Source of the DNA: Microbacteriaceae bacterium
Lineage (GTDB): Bacteria > Actinomycetota > Actinomycetes > Actinomycetales > Microbacteriaceae
DNA length: 7,967 nucleotides
Reading direction: 5' to 3'
Assembly: GCA_029979375.1 (NCBI GenBank)
Contig: JAPOHQ010000042.1
Location: forward strand, 1 to 7,967
Of the stretch, positions 1 through 5,635 are shown in pieces. A model generated the notes under the pieces. That model saw only the letters and a program-made list of their open reading frames with translations. It searched no databases and was not told the DNA's origin. A program made the position numbers and the translations under genes. Position 1 is the stretch's first letter. Each line of letters starts with the position of its first letter.

Positions 1-1
1 C

Positions 2-418
2 GACTTCTCGCTGTTCTATCTCTCCGGCATCATCATGGATCGCTATGGCAAGTTCTGGTCCTCGGTGCCCACGCTGTTGGCACTGGGAACCACCTACCTG
101 TTCTCCTTTATGGTCACAGACGTTGCCACCTTCTGGATTATGGCCTCGGTTACAGCCCTTGCTAACGCGGTTTCGGCAGGCATAAACATGATCCTTGGAG
201 CTGACCTTGCTCCCCCGGGTGCGCGGAGTGAGTTTCTCGCGTCGTTCAGGATGTTGACATCAGGGGGTGTGGCCCTTGCCCCCGCGATGATCTCGGTCCT
301 GACTGCGGCGGTTGGGCTAGCCGGTGCCCTCGCAGCCACGGGACTATTGAACTTCGTTGGCGCTTTCCTGTTCTGGCGCTATCTCCCCAAATACGCTCCA
401 GACAAACGAACAAACTAA
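2..418 (+). CDS. MFS transporter, C-terminal part (5' end outside window)
   Basis: This is the last 138 codons of a major facilitator superfamily permease; the frame is open back to base 2, so the gene starts before the window. The fragment reads as about four hydrophobic helices. The first carries FYLSGIIMDRYG, the short loop with D and R-x-G typical of the MFS inter-helix motif. The next two are about residues 18-37 and 42-67, and the last is the long A/G-rich stretch at about 85-130 ending FLFWRYLPKY. The motif GINMILGADLAP followed by ARSEFL resembles MFS_1 drug/sugar-type permeases that carry GADLAP-x-x-x-R-x-E-F-L. It is an inner-membrane protein; the substrate cannot be read from this fragment. 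It stops at TAA, and no convincing terminator hairpin follows before the tRNA gene. Confidence 0.85.
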   Translation, partial: DFSLFYLSGIIMDRYGKFWSSVPTLLALGTTYLFSFMVTDVATFWIMASVTALANAVSAGINMILGADLAPPGARSEFLASFRMLTSGGVALAPAMISVLTAAVGLAGALAATGLLNFVGAFLFWRYLPKYAPDKRTN

Positions 419-546
419 AGCCACACTCGGCACAGAGATACTTCGACTCTCCTTGGGCTGAGACGGCAAAAACTGGTTTCCATTGATTGCACCATCCACA
501 TGTCATGCGGAGATCGTCGCAAAAATCATCAGATTTCGTTTTTGAT

Positions 547-574
547 TTTCCACAGCCCCAGAGCCGACTATGCT
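547..574 (+). promoter_or_regulatory. possible tRNA-Leu promoter
   Basis: TTTCCA (547-552, 4/6 to the -35 consensus) and TATGCT (569-574, 4/6 to the -10 consensus) are 16 bp apart. The -10 box ends 12 bp before the mature tRNA start, which fits a short 5' leader. The match is modest. The rest of the gap between the MFS stop and the tRNA (419-546) shows no gene and no clear hairpin. Confidence 0.35.
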
Positions 575-586
575 ATTGAGGTCCCA

Positions 587-668
587 GCGGGTGTGGCGAA
601 ATTGGCAGACGCACCAGATTTAGGTTCTGGCGCCGCAAGGCGTGGGGGTTCAAGTCCCTTCACCCGCA
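587..668 (+). tRNA. tRNA-Leu (anticodon UAG)
   Basis: A complete class II cloverleaf can be folded by eye. Acceptor GCGGGTG (587-593) pairs with CACCCGC (661-667), with discriminator A668. The anticodon stem CCAGA/TCTGG (614-618/626-630) encloses loop TTTAGGT with anticodon TAG at 621-623, which reads CUA and, by wobble, other CUN leucine codons. A long variable arm (about 631-643, CGCC-GCAA-GGCG type) is characteristic of tRNA-Leu. The T arm 644-660 has loop TTCAAGT. CCA is not encoded, so it must be added after transcription. No T-run terminator follows; the opposing toxin gene ends only 5 bp downstream. Confidence 0.97.
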
Positions 669-690
669 CAGATTTAGTTCTTCAAGTCCC
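615..690 (+). repeat. tRNA-Leu-like fragments repeated after the tRNA
   Basis: Two pieces of the tRNA recur just after it in the same order. CAGATTTAG (615-623, anticodon arm) recurs at 669-677, followed by TTCT as in the tRNA but lacking one G. TTCAAGTCCC (649-658, T arm) recurs at 681-690. The second set forms the last codons and stop of the opposing toxin gene. The acceptor 3' end is not duplicated, so this is not a classic attachment-site duplication. It may be a deletion scar, or chance, since the same bases encode the common RDLK ending of this toxin family. Confidence 0.45.
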
Positions 691-952
691 GGTAGAAATT
701 CTCATGCGAACCGAGGGCCTCTAAGTACAGCAGCCGAATTTCGTGGTCAGCCGAGTATGCCAGCAAGAATTCCTGTCCAATTACCTTGAACTTGAATACC
801 CGAATAGCGCTCAGATCGCCCTTTTTCCGATCTCCCGCACTTGGATTCTTACTTATCAGAGCGACTGCAGCGTCAACTTCTGGAACTTGGTTATCGCGGA
901 GTCGCTTGTAGGTCTTGGCGAATCGCGACATCTGGACGACCCGGTAGCTCAT
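674..952 (-). CDS. type II toxin, RelE/ParE family
   Basis: This is a 92-residue basic protein of the RelE/ParE toxin superfamily, which includes ribosome-dependent mRNA interferases and gyrase poisons. Which activity this one has cannot be told from sequence. Family features seen are an N-terminal helical region rich in K/R (FAKTYKRLRD, residues 11-20), the strand segment around KGDLSAIRVFKFK (44-56), QEFLLAY (60-66), and the C-terminal LEALGSHENFYRDLK. That tail is the typical ending of the ParE/YafQ-like group paired with ParD-like antitoxins. Length is normal. The ATG overlaps the antitoxin stop by one base (TAATG), so translation is probably coupled to the antitoxin. The stop codon lies 5 bp from the tRNA-Leu 3' end on the opposite strand. 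Confidence 0.85.
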   Translation of the reverse strand: MSYRVVQMSRFAKTYKRLRDNQVPEVDAAVALISKNPSAGDRKKGDLSAIRVFKFKVIGQEFLLAYSADHEIRLLYLEALGSHENFYRDLKN

Positions 953-1176
953 TATCCAGACCGGGGCTTGAAATCAGTACCTAACTCCCGAGGTTCCTGA
1001 AGGCTCAACACCAGTTCTGCGATAAATCCGGCCGGCAAATCCGGGTTCTCAACGGCAGACTTCCCAATCAGGGCCCAGTACTCCAGCTGGCCCTGCACGG
1101 TTCGCAACTCACCTTTTGCTGCAAGTCTGGCGGCAGCGACTAACTCATCGTTGATTCGCACGGAAGAAGTGGTCAT
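952..1176 (-). CDS. ParD-like antitoxin of type II TA system
   Basis: This 74-residue protein begins MTTSSVRINDELVAAARLAA. The start SVRI-DELV is a short strand followed by a helix, as expected for a ribbon-helix-helix DNA-binding domain. The segment RTVQGQLEYWALIGKSA and then NPDLPAGFIAE match the ParD-like antitoxin family usually found upstream of RelE/ParE toxins. It should neutralise the toxin made from the adjacent gene and autorepress the pair. An in-frame ATG 57 bp upstream (1233) would add 19 residues unlike the family. The ATG at 1176 is preferred because GGGAG lies 6 nt before it and the protein then starts at the conserved domain. Its stop overlaps the toxin ATG. Confidence 0.85.
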   Translation of the reverse strand: MTTSSVRINDELVAAARLAAKGELRTVQGQLEYWALIGKSAVENPDLPAGFIAELVLSLQEPRELGTDFKPRSG

Positions 1177-1203
1177 TATGGCTCCCTGACTCGAGATACC
1201 ACA

Positions 1204-1209
1204 ATTGTA
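1204..1209 (-). promoter_or_regulatory. possible -10 box of the TA operon
   Basis: Read on the minus strand, TACAAT (5/6 to consensus) lies 27 bp before the preferred antitoxin ATG, with a short leader carrying the GGGAG ribosome site. The -35 region is poor (TGAGCA at 17-bp spacing). The neighbouring TAGCTA is self-complementary and could be part of a ParD-type operator, but there is no repeated operator array to support it. Confidence 0.35.
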
Positions 1210-1288
1210 GTAGCTAACGATTGACATGCTCATAGCCTTCAGGGTCTCGGCCGGATTGGCGCAGAGCTGAGAAAAGTTGTGTGTAACC

Positions 1289-1325
1289 CTAGGACTTCTT
1301 GAGATGTGAACTAAGACTTCTTCAG
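1289..1325 (-). repeat. 15-bp imperfect direct repeat over the GH42 stop codon
   Basis: On the minus strand CTGAAGAAGTCTTAG (1325-1311) is the last four codons and stop of the beta-galactosidase. CTCAAGAAGTCCTAG (1303-1289) follows with a 22-bp offset and matches 13 of 15 bases, including a second in-register LKKS-stop reading. The offset is not a multiple of three. It looks like a small tandem duplication of the gene end that has since diverged. No terminator hairpin is recognisable in 1177-1310. Confidence 0.6.
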
Positions 1326-3212
1326 ACTTACCTTGTTCTTGGCGTGATTGATCGTGAAGACGTATGGGCCTCTCCTGACAACCTCAGACTCATCTCCACC
1401 CTCCATGTCGATCCCGAGGGTGCTCGCGATGTCCTTGAAGAACTTCTTCTGGCTGCCTAGTTTCAGCTCGGTCCCCTGGTACCAAACCTTCGAATCGCCA
1501 ACCTCACGAACCGTTAGTGCCGGGCTACCATCCACATCGGAAGACTTGAAGGTCGCAATCGCCTTGGCCCCCTCAAGCCTGGAAAGCTCAGACCATAGCT
1601 CTGGCTTCAGCCCATTTGAGAGCTCTCCCTGGCCCTCGCGGAGTGGATAGAACTCCTCGACGTAGACACCTGCAAGCTCTCGAACCAACTTGCCGCCATA
1701 GCCGCCGAGCTTCACTCGCAGGGTTCGATCCGAGATGTTACTGAAGTAAGAAACAACCAGGTTGCCGCCGTCGGCGACATAGTCGTGATAGGCCTGTTCT
1801 TCCGCCTCGGAGAGCATGTGGACCATCGGCATCAACACCAGCTTGTAGGCACTCAGATCCGCCTTCGAGGCATCTGCCGGCAAGAAGTCAACCCGAATGC
1901 CTAGTTCCCAGAGCGCTCGATACCACTTAGCCACGGTCTCGGCATAGCTGAGATCTTGGGTGGGGAGGTTTGCCTGCATCAGCGCCCAGAACTGCTCGTA
2001 GTCGTAGATCATCGCTACCTGAGCACGATCGGTTGGATGATTGGCAACCTCAGGATTCTCCTTGAGCCATGCTCCGAGCTCTGCGATCTCGCGATAGACC
2101 CTCGTGTCCTCGCCGGCGTGAGGCACCAGGGCGCTGTGGAAGCGCTCCGACCCAGCCTGCGACTGGCGCCACTGGAAATACATCACACCCTGAGAACCGC
2201 GAGAGACAAAGCTGGCGCTGTTGCGAAGCTCCTGACCGGGGGTCTTTGCATAGTTCCTGGGCTGCCAGTTCACTGCCGATGTGCTGTGTTCCATGAGCAG
2301 CCACTGCTGACCGTTTGCAAAGCCTCGAGTGAGATCAGCCTGCTGCGCTAGATCGATATGGTTCTGAGGATCGTGTTGCGCTAGGTAGTGGTCGGTTGAA
2401 ACAAAGTCCATCTCCTTCGCCCACTTCCAGTAGTCCATGGCGTAGGTGAACTTCATCGACATGAAGTTCGTGGTAACTGGATGCACGCTGTCGTAGCGCT
2501 TGATGATGTCGCGCTCCATCTTGAATAGCTCCAAGGTCACGTCATTCGTGAAGCGCTTGAAGTCAATTTGCTGACCAGGGTTCGGGTGTGTGCCATCCGG
2601 TGTGCGCTTTGGCACGACCAGCTCATCCCACTCGTAGTAGCGCTGCGACCAGAAGTCGGTGCCCCAGGACGCATTTAGCTCATCCAGAGAGCTGTAGCGC
2701 TCTTGCAGCCACTTAATGAAGGCCTGCCTGCTGTTCTCGCAGAAGCAATAGGGTGCGTGGCAACCGTATTCGTTATTCACGTGCCACATCACCACGGCTG
2801 GATGGCTGGCATAGCGAGATGCGATCTGGTCCACCAGAGCTGCCGCCTTCTCGCGGTATACCCCGCTGGCTGCACAGTAGTGCTGACGACCTCCATGAGA
2901 GAGCCTCACCCCATCAAAGTTCACCGGTTGAACTTCTGGGTGGGCCTTCACCAGCCATGCCGGAGGTGAGGCCGTGGCGGTAGCCATGTCTACGCTGATC
3001 CCGCCCTCGTGGAGAAGCTGCATCGCCTCGTCAAGCCAGTCGAAGTGATACTCGCCGTCACGACGCTCGATCTTGGCCCAGGAGAAGATGCCGAGTGAAA
3101 CCAGGTTTACACCTGCCTTCTGCATCAGCTCGATGTCTTGCTTCCAAACCTCTTTCGGCCACTGCTCAGGGTTGTAGTCGCCGCCGAAGTGGAGTTTTCC
3201 TAGATTGAGCAT
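1311..3212 (-). CDS. beta-galactosidase, GH42 family
   Basis: This 633-residue GH42 enzyme hydrolyses terminal beta-galactosides. An (alpha/beta)8 barrel covers about residues 8-385 and starts FGGDYNPEQWP. The general acid/base is E148 in WHVNNEYG and the nucleophile is E308 in LLMEHS, as in characterised GH42 enzymes. C113, C151, C156 and C158 lie where zinc-binding cysteines occur in the family, although the spacing differs from Thermus A4. A flavodoxin-like trimerisation domain follows (about 390-600; LVLMPMVHML, GGYGGKLVREL). The C-terminal beta domain is cut short: it ends at NHAKNKVSLKKS, where relatives usually continue about 30-40 residues. There is no signal peptide, so it is cytoplasmic. 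The ATG shares one base with the GH36 stop (TGATG) and has GAGG 7 nt upstream, so it forms an operon with the alpha-galactosidase. Confidence 0.95.
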   Translation of the reverse strand: MLNLGKLHFGGDYNPEQWPKEVWKQDIELMQKAGVNLVSLGIFSWAKIERRDGEYHFDWLDEAMQLLHEGGISVDMATATASPPAWLVKAHPEVQPVNFDGVRLSHGGRQHYCAASGVYREKAAALVDQIASRYASHPAVVMWHVNNEYGCHAPYCFCENSRQAFIKWLQERYSSLDELNASWGTDFWSQRYYEWDELVVPKRTPDGTHPNPGQQIDFKRFTNDVTLELFKMERDIIKRYDSVHPVTTNFMSMKFTYAMDYWKWAKEMDFVSTDHYLAQHDPQNHIDLAQQADLTRGFANGQQWLLMEHSTSAVNWQPRNYAKTPGQELRNSASFVSRGSQGVMYFQWRQSQAGSERFHSALVPHAGEDTRVYREIAELGAWLKENPEVANHPTDRAQVAMIYDYEQFWALMQANLPTQDLSYAETVAKWYRALWELGIRVDFLPADASKADLSAYKLVLMPMVHMLSEAEEQAYHDYVADGGNLVVSYFSNISDRTLRVKLGGYGGKLVRELAGVYVEEFYPLREGQGELSNGLKPELWSELSRLEGAKAIATFKSSDVDGSPALTVREVGDSKVWYQGTELKLGSQKKFFKDIASTLGIDMEGGDESEVVRRGPYVFTINHAKNKVSLKKS

Positions 3213-5323
3213 CAGCTCGCCTCGATTTCTATTAGTAGGGCATTTTCTGGATACATAATTGGGCTTCTAAGGCCAACACTTTCGAGTGCAGCACCGGATA
3301 GCTCGACACCGTCAAACCATTCAACCTGAGTGCGCTGGATGAAGCTCGGCTCCCCTGCGGGGAACACCGCCTTGACCCTGTAGCGCTGCTCCGGATTGAG
3401 ACCTGCGAACCTGATCGCATCCGGTCGTGACCCACCGTGAGCGGCAAGGGATACCAGAGCAAAGACCGCTTCGCTCTTGTCTTGCGAAACCACCCCGTGA
3501 ATGAAGTGGTCCTCGGGGGTATCAATTCTGATCATCTTTCCAGCGTGAAGTAGTGACCGCTTTGACTTGTAGTAGGAGACCCAGCTTCTAAGCTGCTCCC
3601 GCTCGGAAGGCGTCGTCTCGGTGATATCCCACTCGAGTCCGGCATGCCCAAAGAGTGCCGAGATCGCCCGGAAGCTCAATGAGTGAACCCGTCCGGTGGT
3701 GTGGCTCTTCGTTGGTCCGATGTGGCTACCGAGCATTTCTGGCGGAATCGCATACTGGGTGTAGCGCTGAATGTATTGCCGCTCGAGTGCGTCGTTACAA
3801 TCCGAGGTCCAGAAACGGTCGGCAACCTGTGCCATTCCCAAATCGATGCGGCCTCCACCGGAGGAGCAAGACTCGATTTCCAGTCCCGGATGACGGCGTT
3901 TGAGTTCTGAGAACATCTGATAGATGGCCGCAGTCTGATTGTGAACTGCGGGCTTTCCATCGCTCGCAGGTTCAATCAGGAACTTGTTGTGATCCCACTT
4001 GATGTAGGCAATGTCGTATTCGCTCAAGACAGCATCGATAGATTCCAGGATGTACTCGTAGGCGGCAGGGTTGGTGAAATCGATGACATGCTGGCGCCGA
4101 CCCTCAGGCGGCACTCTTCCCCCTGCAGAGAGAATCCAATCAGGATGTGCCCGGTAAATGTCGCTGTCTGGATTGAGCATTTCACCCTCAAACCACAGGC
4201 CAAACTCCATGCCGGAGTCCTTCACCTTCTTTACCAGCGGCCCAAGACCCTCCGGCCAAACCTCGCTTGAGACCTGCCAGTCCCCCAGTCCCTTGGTGTC
4301 ATTCCGTCTGGAGCCGAACCAGCCATCGTCCAAGACAAAGCGCTCGACTCCGATTTCCTTCGCAACATCAGCCAGCTGGGATAGCTTCTCCAGGTTGTGA
4401 TCGAAGTAGACAGCCTCCCAAACGTTCAGCGTTAGCGGCCGCGGCCTGATGTTCGTTGGGTGCTCCTTGCGAGCGCGCAACCACGCATAGGAGCGCTCGG
4501 TGACGCCATCAATGCCATCGCTCGAGTAGATGGCGTAAACCTTGGGTGCTGCAAAACTCTCACCCTCGGCAAGGATTACCTCTCCGGGAAGCAGCAGCTC
4601 TCCGGCCGATATGAACTTCCGACCGGATTGGTGGCACTCGATCGAGTGCCTCGAGTTCCCCGAGTAACCGACCCCGAGTGACCAAATTTCTCCCTGCTGG
4701 TGACCGGCTCCTTGAGTCATGGCAAGCTGCAGGATGGTGTAGTCGTGGCTCGACCGACCCTCGCGCTCCTCCCTAACCCAGGTGCCGGGCTGGATCGCCC
4801 TGCGCTGCGGTTGGCGCTCCTTGACCCAGCGCCCAGTGAAGTCCATCGACTCGGCGGCACGATCTGGAATTGGCATGAACACCTCTAGGGCATCGACCGT
4901 GAAGTTGCCTGTCGCGACGTTCTTCACCGACTGGGAAATCGCCAGCACGCCGCTTCCCACAAACTCAAAGACCGCACTGACCTCGAGGCCAGCGGCCTTA
5001 TCCAAACTCACAAAGGCTGCCCGCTCTGCGGCTGCATCAACCGAGGTCAGAGTAAAGAGCTGCGTGAAGTCGCTGCCATTGCGGTGACCTAAAAGGGTGG
5101 GCCTTGAGATATTGCCGCGAGCATTTTCCCGCCAGATGCCATGGAACTGGTGGGCGTCCAATTCGGCGTGTGCGGTTGGTTCGATGGCAGCGAGCCTTAG
5201 GGCCTCGGCATCGACAGCGCCAAGGTCCTCACCCCAGTGGAGGATCTGAGGAGTTCCGTCTGACAGGTCAAATACGACGCTGACCCCGGCCTGGCTAATG
5301 GTGACGGATTTGGGAAGACTCAA
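3212..5323 (-). CDS. alpha-galactosidase, GH36 family
   Basis: This enzyme of about 703 residues releases galactose from alpha-galactosides such as melibiose or raffinose-type sugars. An N-terminal beta-sandwich (about 1-290, with ILHWGEDLG and HDYTILQLA) precedes the catalytic barrel with LDDGWFG, the nucleophile D444 in YIKWDHN, IESCSSGGGR, and the acid/base D508 in WTSDCNDALERQ. The segment GSHIGP-x-x-SHTTGR and FGHAGLEWD is the actinobacterial form. A C-terminal beta domain ends at about ALLIEI. One oddity is WFEGEML, where relatives nearly always have WFEPEMV. The start has no ATG. TTG at 5323 is chosen because GAGGT lies 5 nt upstream; an upstream in-frame TTG at 5335 (707 aa) lacks a ribosome site. 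There is no signal peptide, so it is cytoplasmic. It is first in an operon with GH42 and divergent from the DeoR regulator. Confidence 0.95.
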   Translation of the reverse strand: MSLPKSVTISQAGVSVVFDLSDGTPQILHWGEDLGAVDAEALRLAAIEPTAHAELDAHQFHGIWRENARGNISRPTLLGHRNGSDFTQLFTLTSVDAAAERAAFVSLDKAAGLEVSAVFEFVGSGVLAISQSVKNVATGNFTVDALEVFMPIPDRAAESMDFTGRWVKERQPQRRAIQPGTWVREEREGRSSHDYTILQLAMTQGAGHQQGEIWSLGVGYSGNSRHSIECHQSGRKFISAGELLLPGEVILAEGESFAAPKVYAIYSSDGIDGVTERSYAWLRARKEHPTNIRPRPLTLNVWEAVYFDHNLEKLSQLADVAKEIGVERFVLDDGWFGSRRNDTKGLGDWQVSSEVWPEGLGPLVKKVKDSGMEFGLWFEGEMLNPDSDIYRAHPDWILSAGGRVPPEGRRQHVIDFTNPAAYEYILESIDAVLSEYDIAYIKWDHNKFLIEPASDGKPAVHNQTAAIYQMFSELKRRHPGLEIESCSSGGGRIDLGMAQVADRFWTSDCNDALERQYIQRYTQYAIPPEMLGSHIGPTKSHTTGRVHSLSFRAISALFGHAGLEWDITETTPSEREQLRSWVSYYKSKRSLLHAGKMIRIDTPEDHFIHGVVSQDKSEAVFALVSLAAHGGSRPDAIRFAGLNPEQRYRVKAVFPAGEPSFIQRTQVEWFDGVELSGAALESVGLRSPIMYPENALLIEIEAS

Positions 5324-5328
5324 TCGGG

Positions 5329-5333
5329 ACCTC
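5329..5333 (-). promoter_or_regulatory. ribosome binding site deciding the GH36 TTG start
   Basis: GAGGT on the minus strand lies 5 nt before TTG at 5323. The alternative TTG at 5335 overlaps this site's upstream edge and has only GCAGTAAGTA before it. The lower TTG is therefore the more likely start, though both remain possible. Confidence 0.55.
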
Positions 5334-5365
5334 AATACTTACTGCGTGATTCTAGTTTCCTAGCT

Positions 5366-5398
5366 GTTACTGGGCGGAGTAAAGCCCCGCCCAGTAAC
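5366..5398. repeat. perfect 12-bp inverted repeat, 9-nt loop
   Basis: GTTACTGGGCGG (5366-5377) is exactly complementary to CCGCCCAGTAAC (5387-5398), with loop AGTAAAGCC. It lies 42 bp upstream of the preferred GH36 start. As RNA it would form a very stable hairpin. No T-run follows on either strand, so it is not a standard intrinsic terminator. It could be an operator, a leader hairpin or attenuator, a U-less terminator, or a dispersed palindromic element. Confidence 0.8.
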
Positions 5399-5418
5399 TA
5401 CTCAGTTGCTATTCAATT

Positions 5419-5476
5419 ATTGGCGCCCACCTAGGGGGAGAACGCCTGTCCGCTCGTCCCCACCCAAGTCGCCAAT
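5419..5476 (-). promoter_or_regulatory. possible structured leader RNA
   Basis: ATTGGCG (5419-5425) pairs with CGCCAAT (5470-5476). Inside, GGGG-GAG (5434-5440) can pair with CTC (5453-5455) and CCCC (5458-5461) around a 2-nt bulge. The result is a two-helix fold with a roughly 12-nt apical loop. It is adjacent to the 12-bp hairpin and would sit in the GH36 leader if the promoter is in the AT-rich half. No known riboswitch class is recognised, and strand and function are inferred. Confidence 0.3.
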
Positions 5477-5553
5477 GGAGTCCACTGCTGAACCCAATTG
5501 ATTAGGTATGAACGAACTTAAGCAATAATCCCAAACTTTTCGAAATAAAAACG

Positions 5554-5601
5554 ACAAAAGTAATCATTCCGTTAGTAACAAAACGGGCAAATTCGTAAAA
5601 T
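5554..5601 (+). promoter_or_regulatory. candidate regulator operator and deoR promoter
   Basis: ACAAAA occurs at 5554-5559 and again at 5578-5583, 24 bp apart. The second lies within an inverted repeat CCGTT (5569-5573)/AACGG (5582-5586), which also holds GTTAGTAAC. ACAAAA/TTTTGT repeats are known in some DeoR-family operators, such as lactococcal LacR. TAAAAT (5596-5601, 5/6) is a likely -10 box for the regulator gene, with a weak -35 (TTAGTA, 5572-5577) inside the repeat. This arrangement would allow autorepression and is inference from pattern only. Confidence 0.4.
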
Positions 5602-5635
5602 CTGAATACCCTATTTACTCAGGGAGGAAGCAAAG

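Larger units (their letters stand above)
5324..5635. other. divergent intergenic control region, GH36 / deoR
   Basis: This is about 310 bp without a gene. Its GH36-proximal half (about 5360-5480) is GC-rich and dense in inverted repeats. Its regulator-proximal half (about 5480-5610) is AT-rich with short A-runs, TTTCGAAA (5538-5545) and CTTAAG (5517-5522), and is the natural place for both promoters and the repressor sites. On that reading the GC-rich half is transcribed as a 5' leader of the galactosidase operon. I could not assign a convincing -35/-10 pair for the minus-strand promoter. A six-codon ATG frame at 5508-5528 (+) is too short and lacks a ribosome site. Confidence 0.6.

Noticed and set aside
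246..506. Minus-strand frame with CGWC and CAEC cysteine pairs resembling a zinc ribbon
   Set aside because: The first part lies in the intergenic region and the rest is antisense to the MFS gene; no ribosome site, and the zinc-ribbon look is limited to two short motifs.
587..690. Classic phage or island attachment site at tRNA-Leu
   Set aside because: The acceptor-side 3' end of the tRNA is not repeated, no integrase gene is present, and no second copy is seen at the other edge of the TA module.
500..724. Open frame of 74 codons on the plus strand across the tRNA
   Set aside because: It runs through the complete tRNA-Leu gene and into the antisense of the toxin; it is not a plausible protein.
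1177..1233. Longer antitoxin from the ATG at 1233
   Set aside because: The extra 19 residues do not resemble the family, they cover the likely promoter -10 box, and the internal ATG has the good ribosome site.
1956..2351. Open frame of 131 codons on the plus strand
   Set aside because: It lies wholly antisense to the GH42 coding sequence, whose protein is strongly conserved; no ribosome site or family match is apparent.
3676..4270. Several open frames of 75-109 codons on both strands
   Set aside because: All overlap the GH36 catalytic region out of frame or antisense; they are composition-driven shadows.
5366..5398. Intrinsic terminator
   Set aside because: The stem is strong but no T-run follows on either strand, and neither flanking gene ends there; both start away from it.
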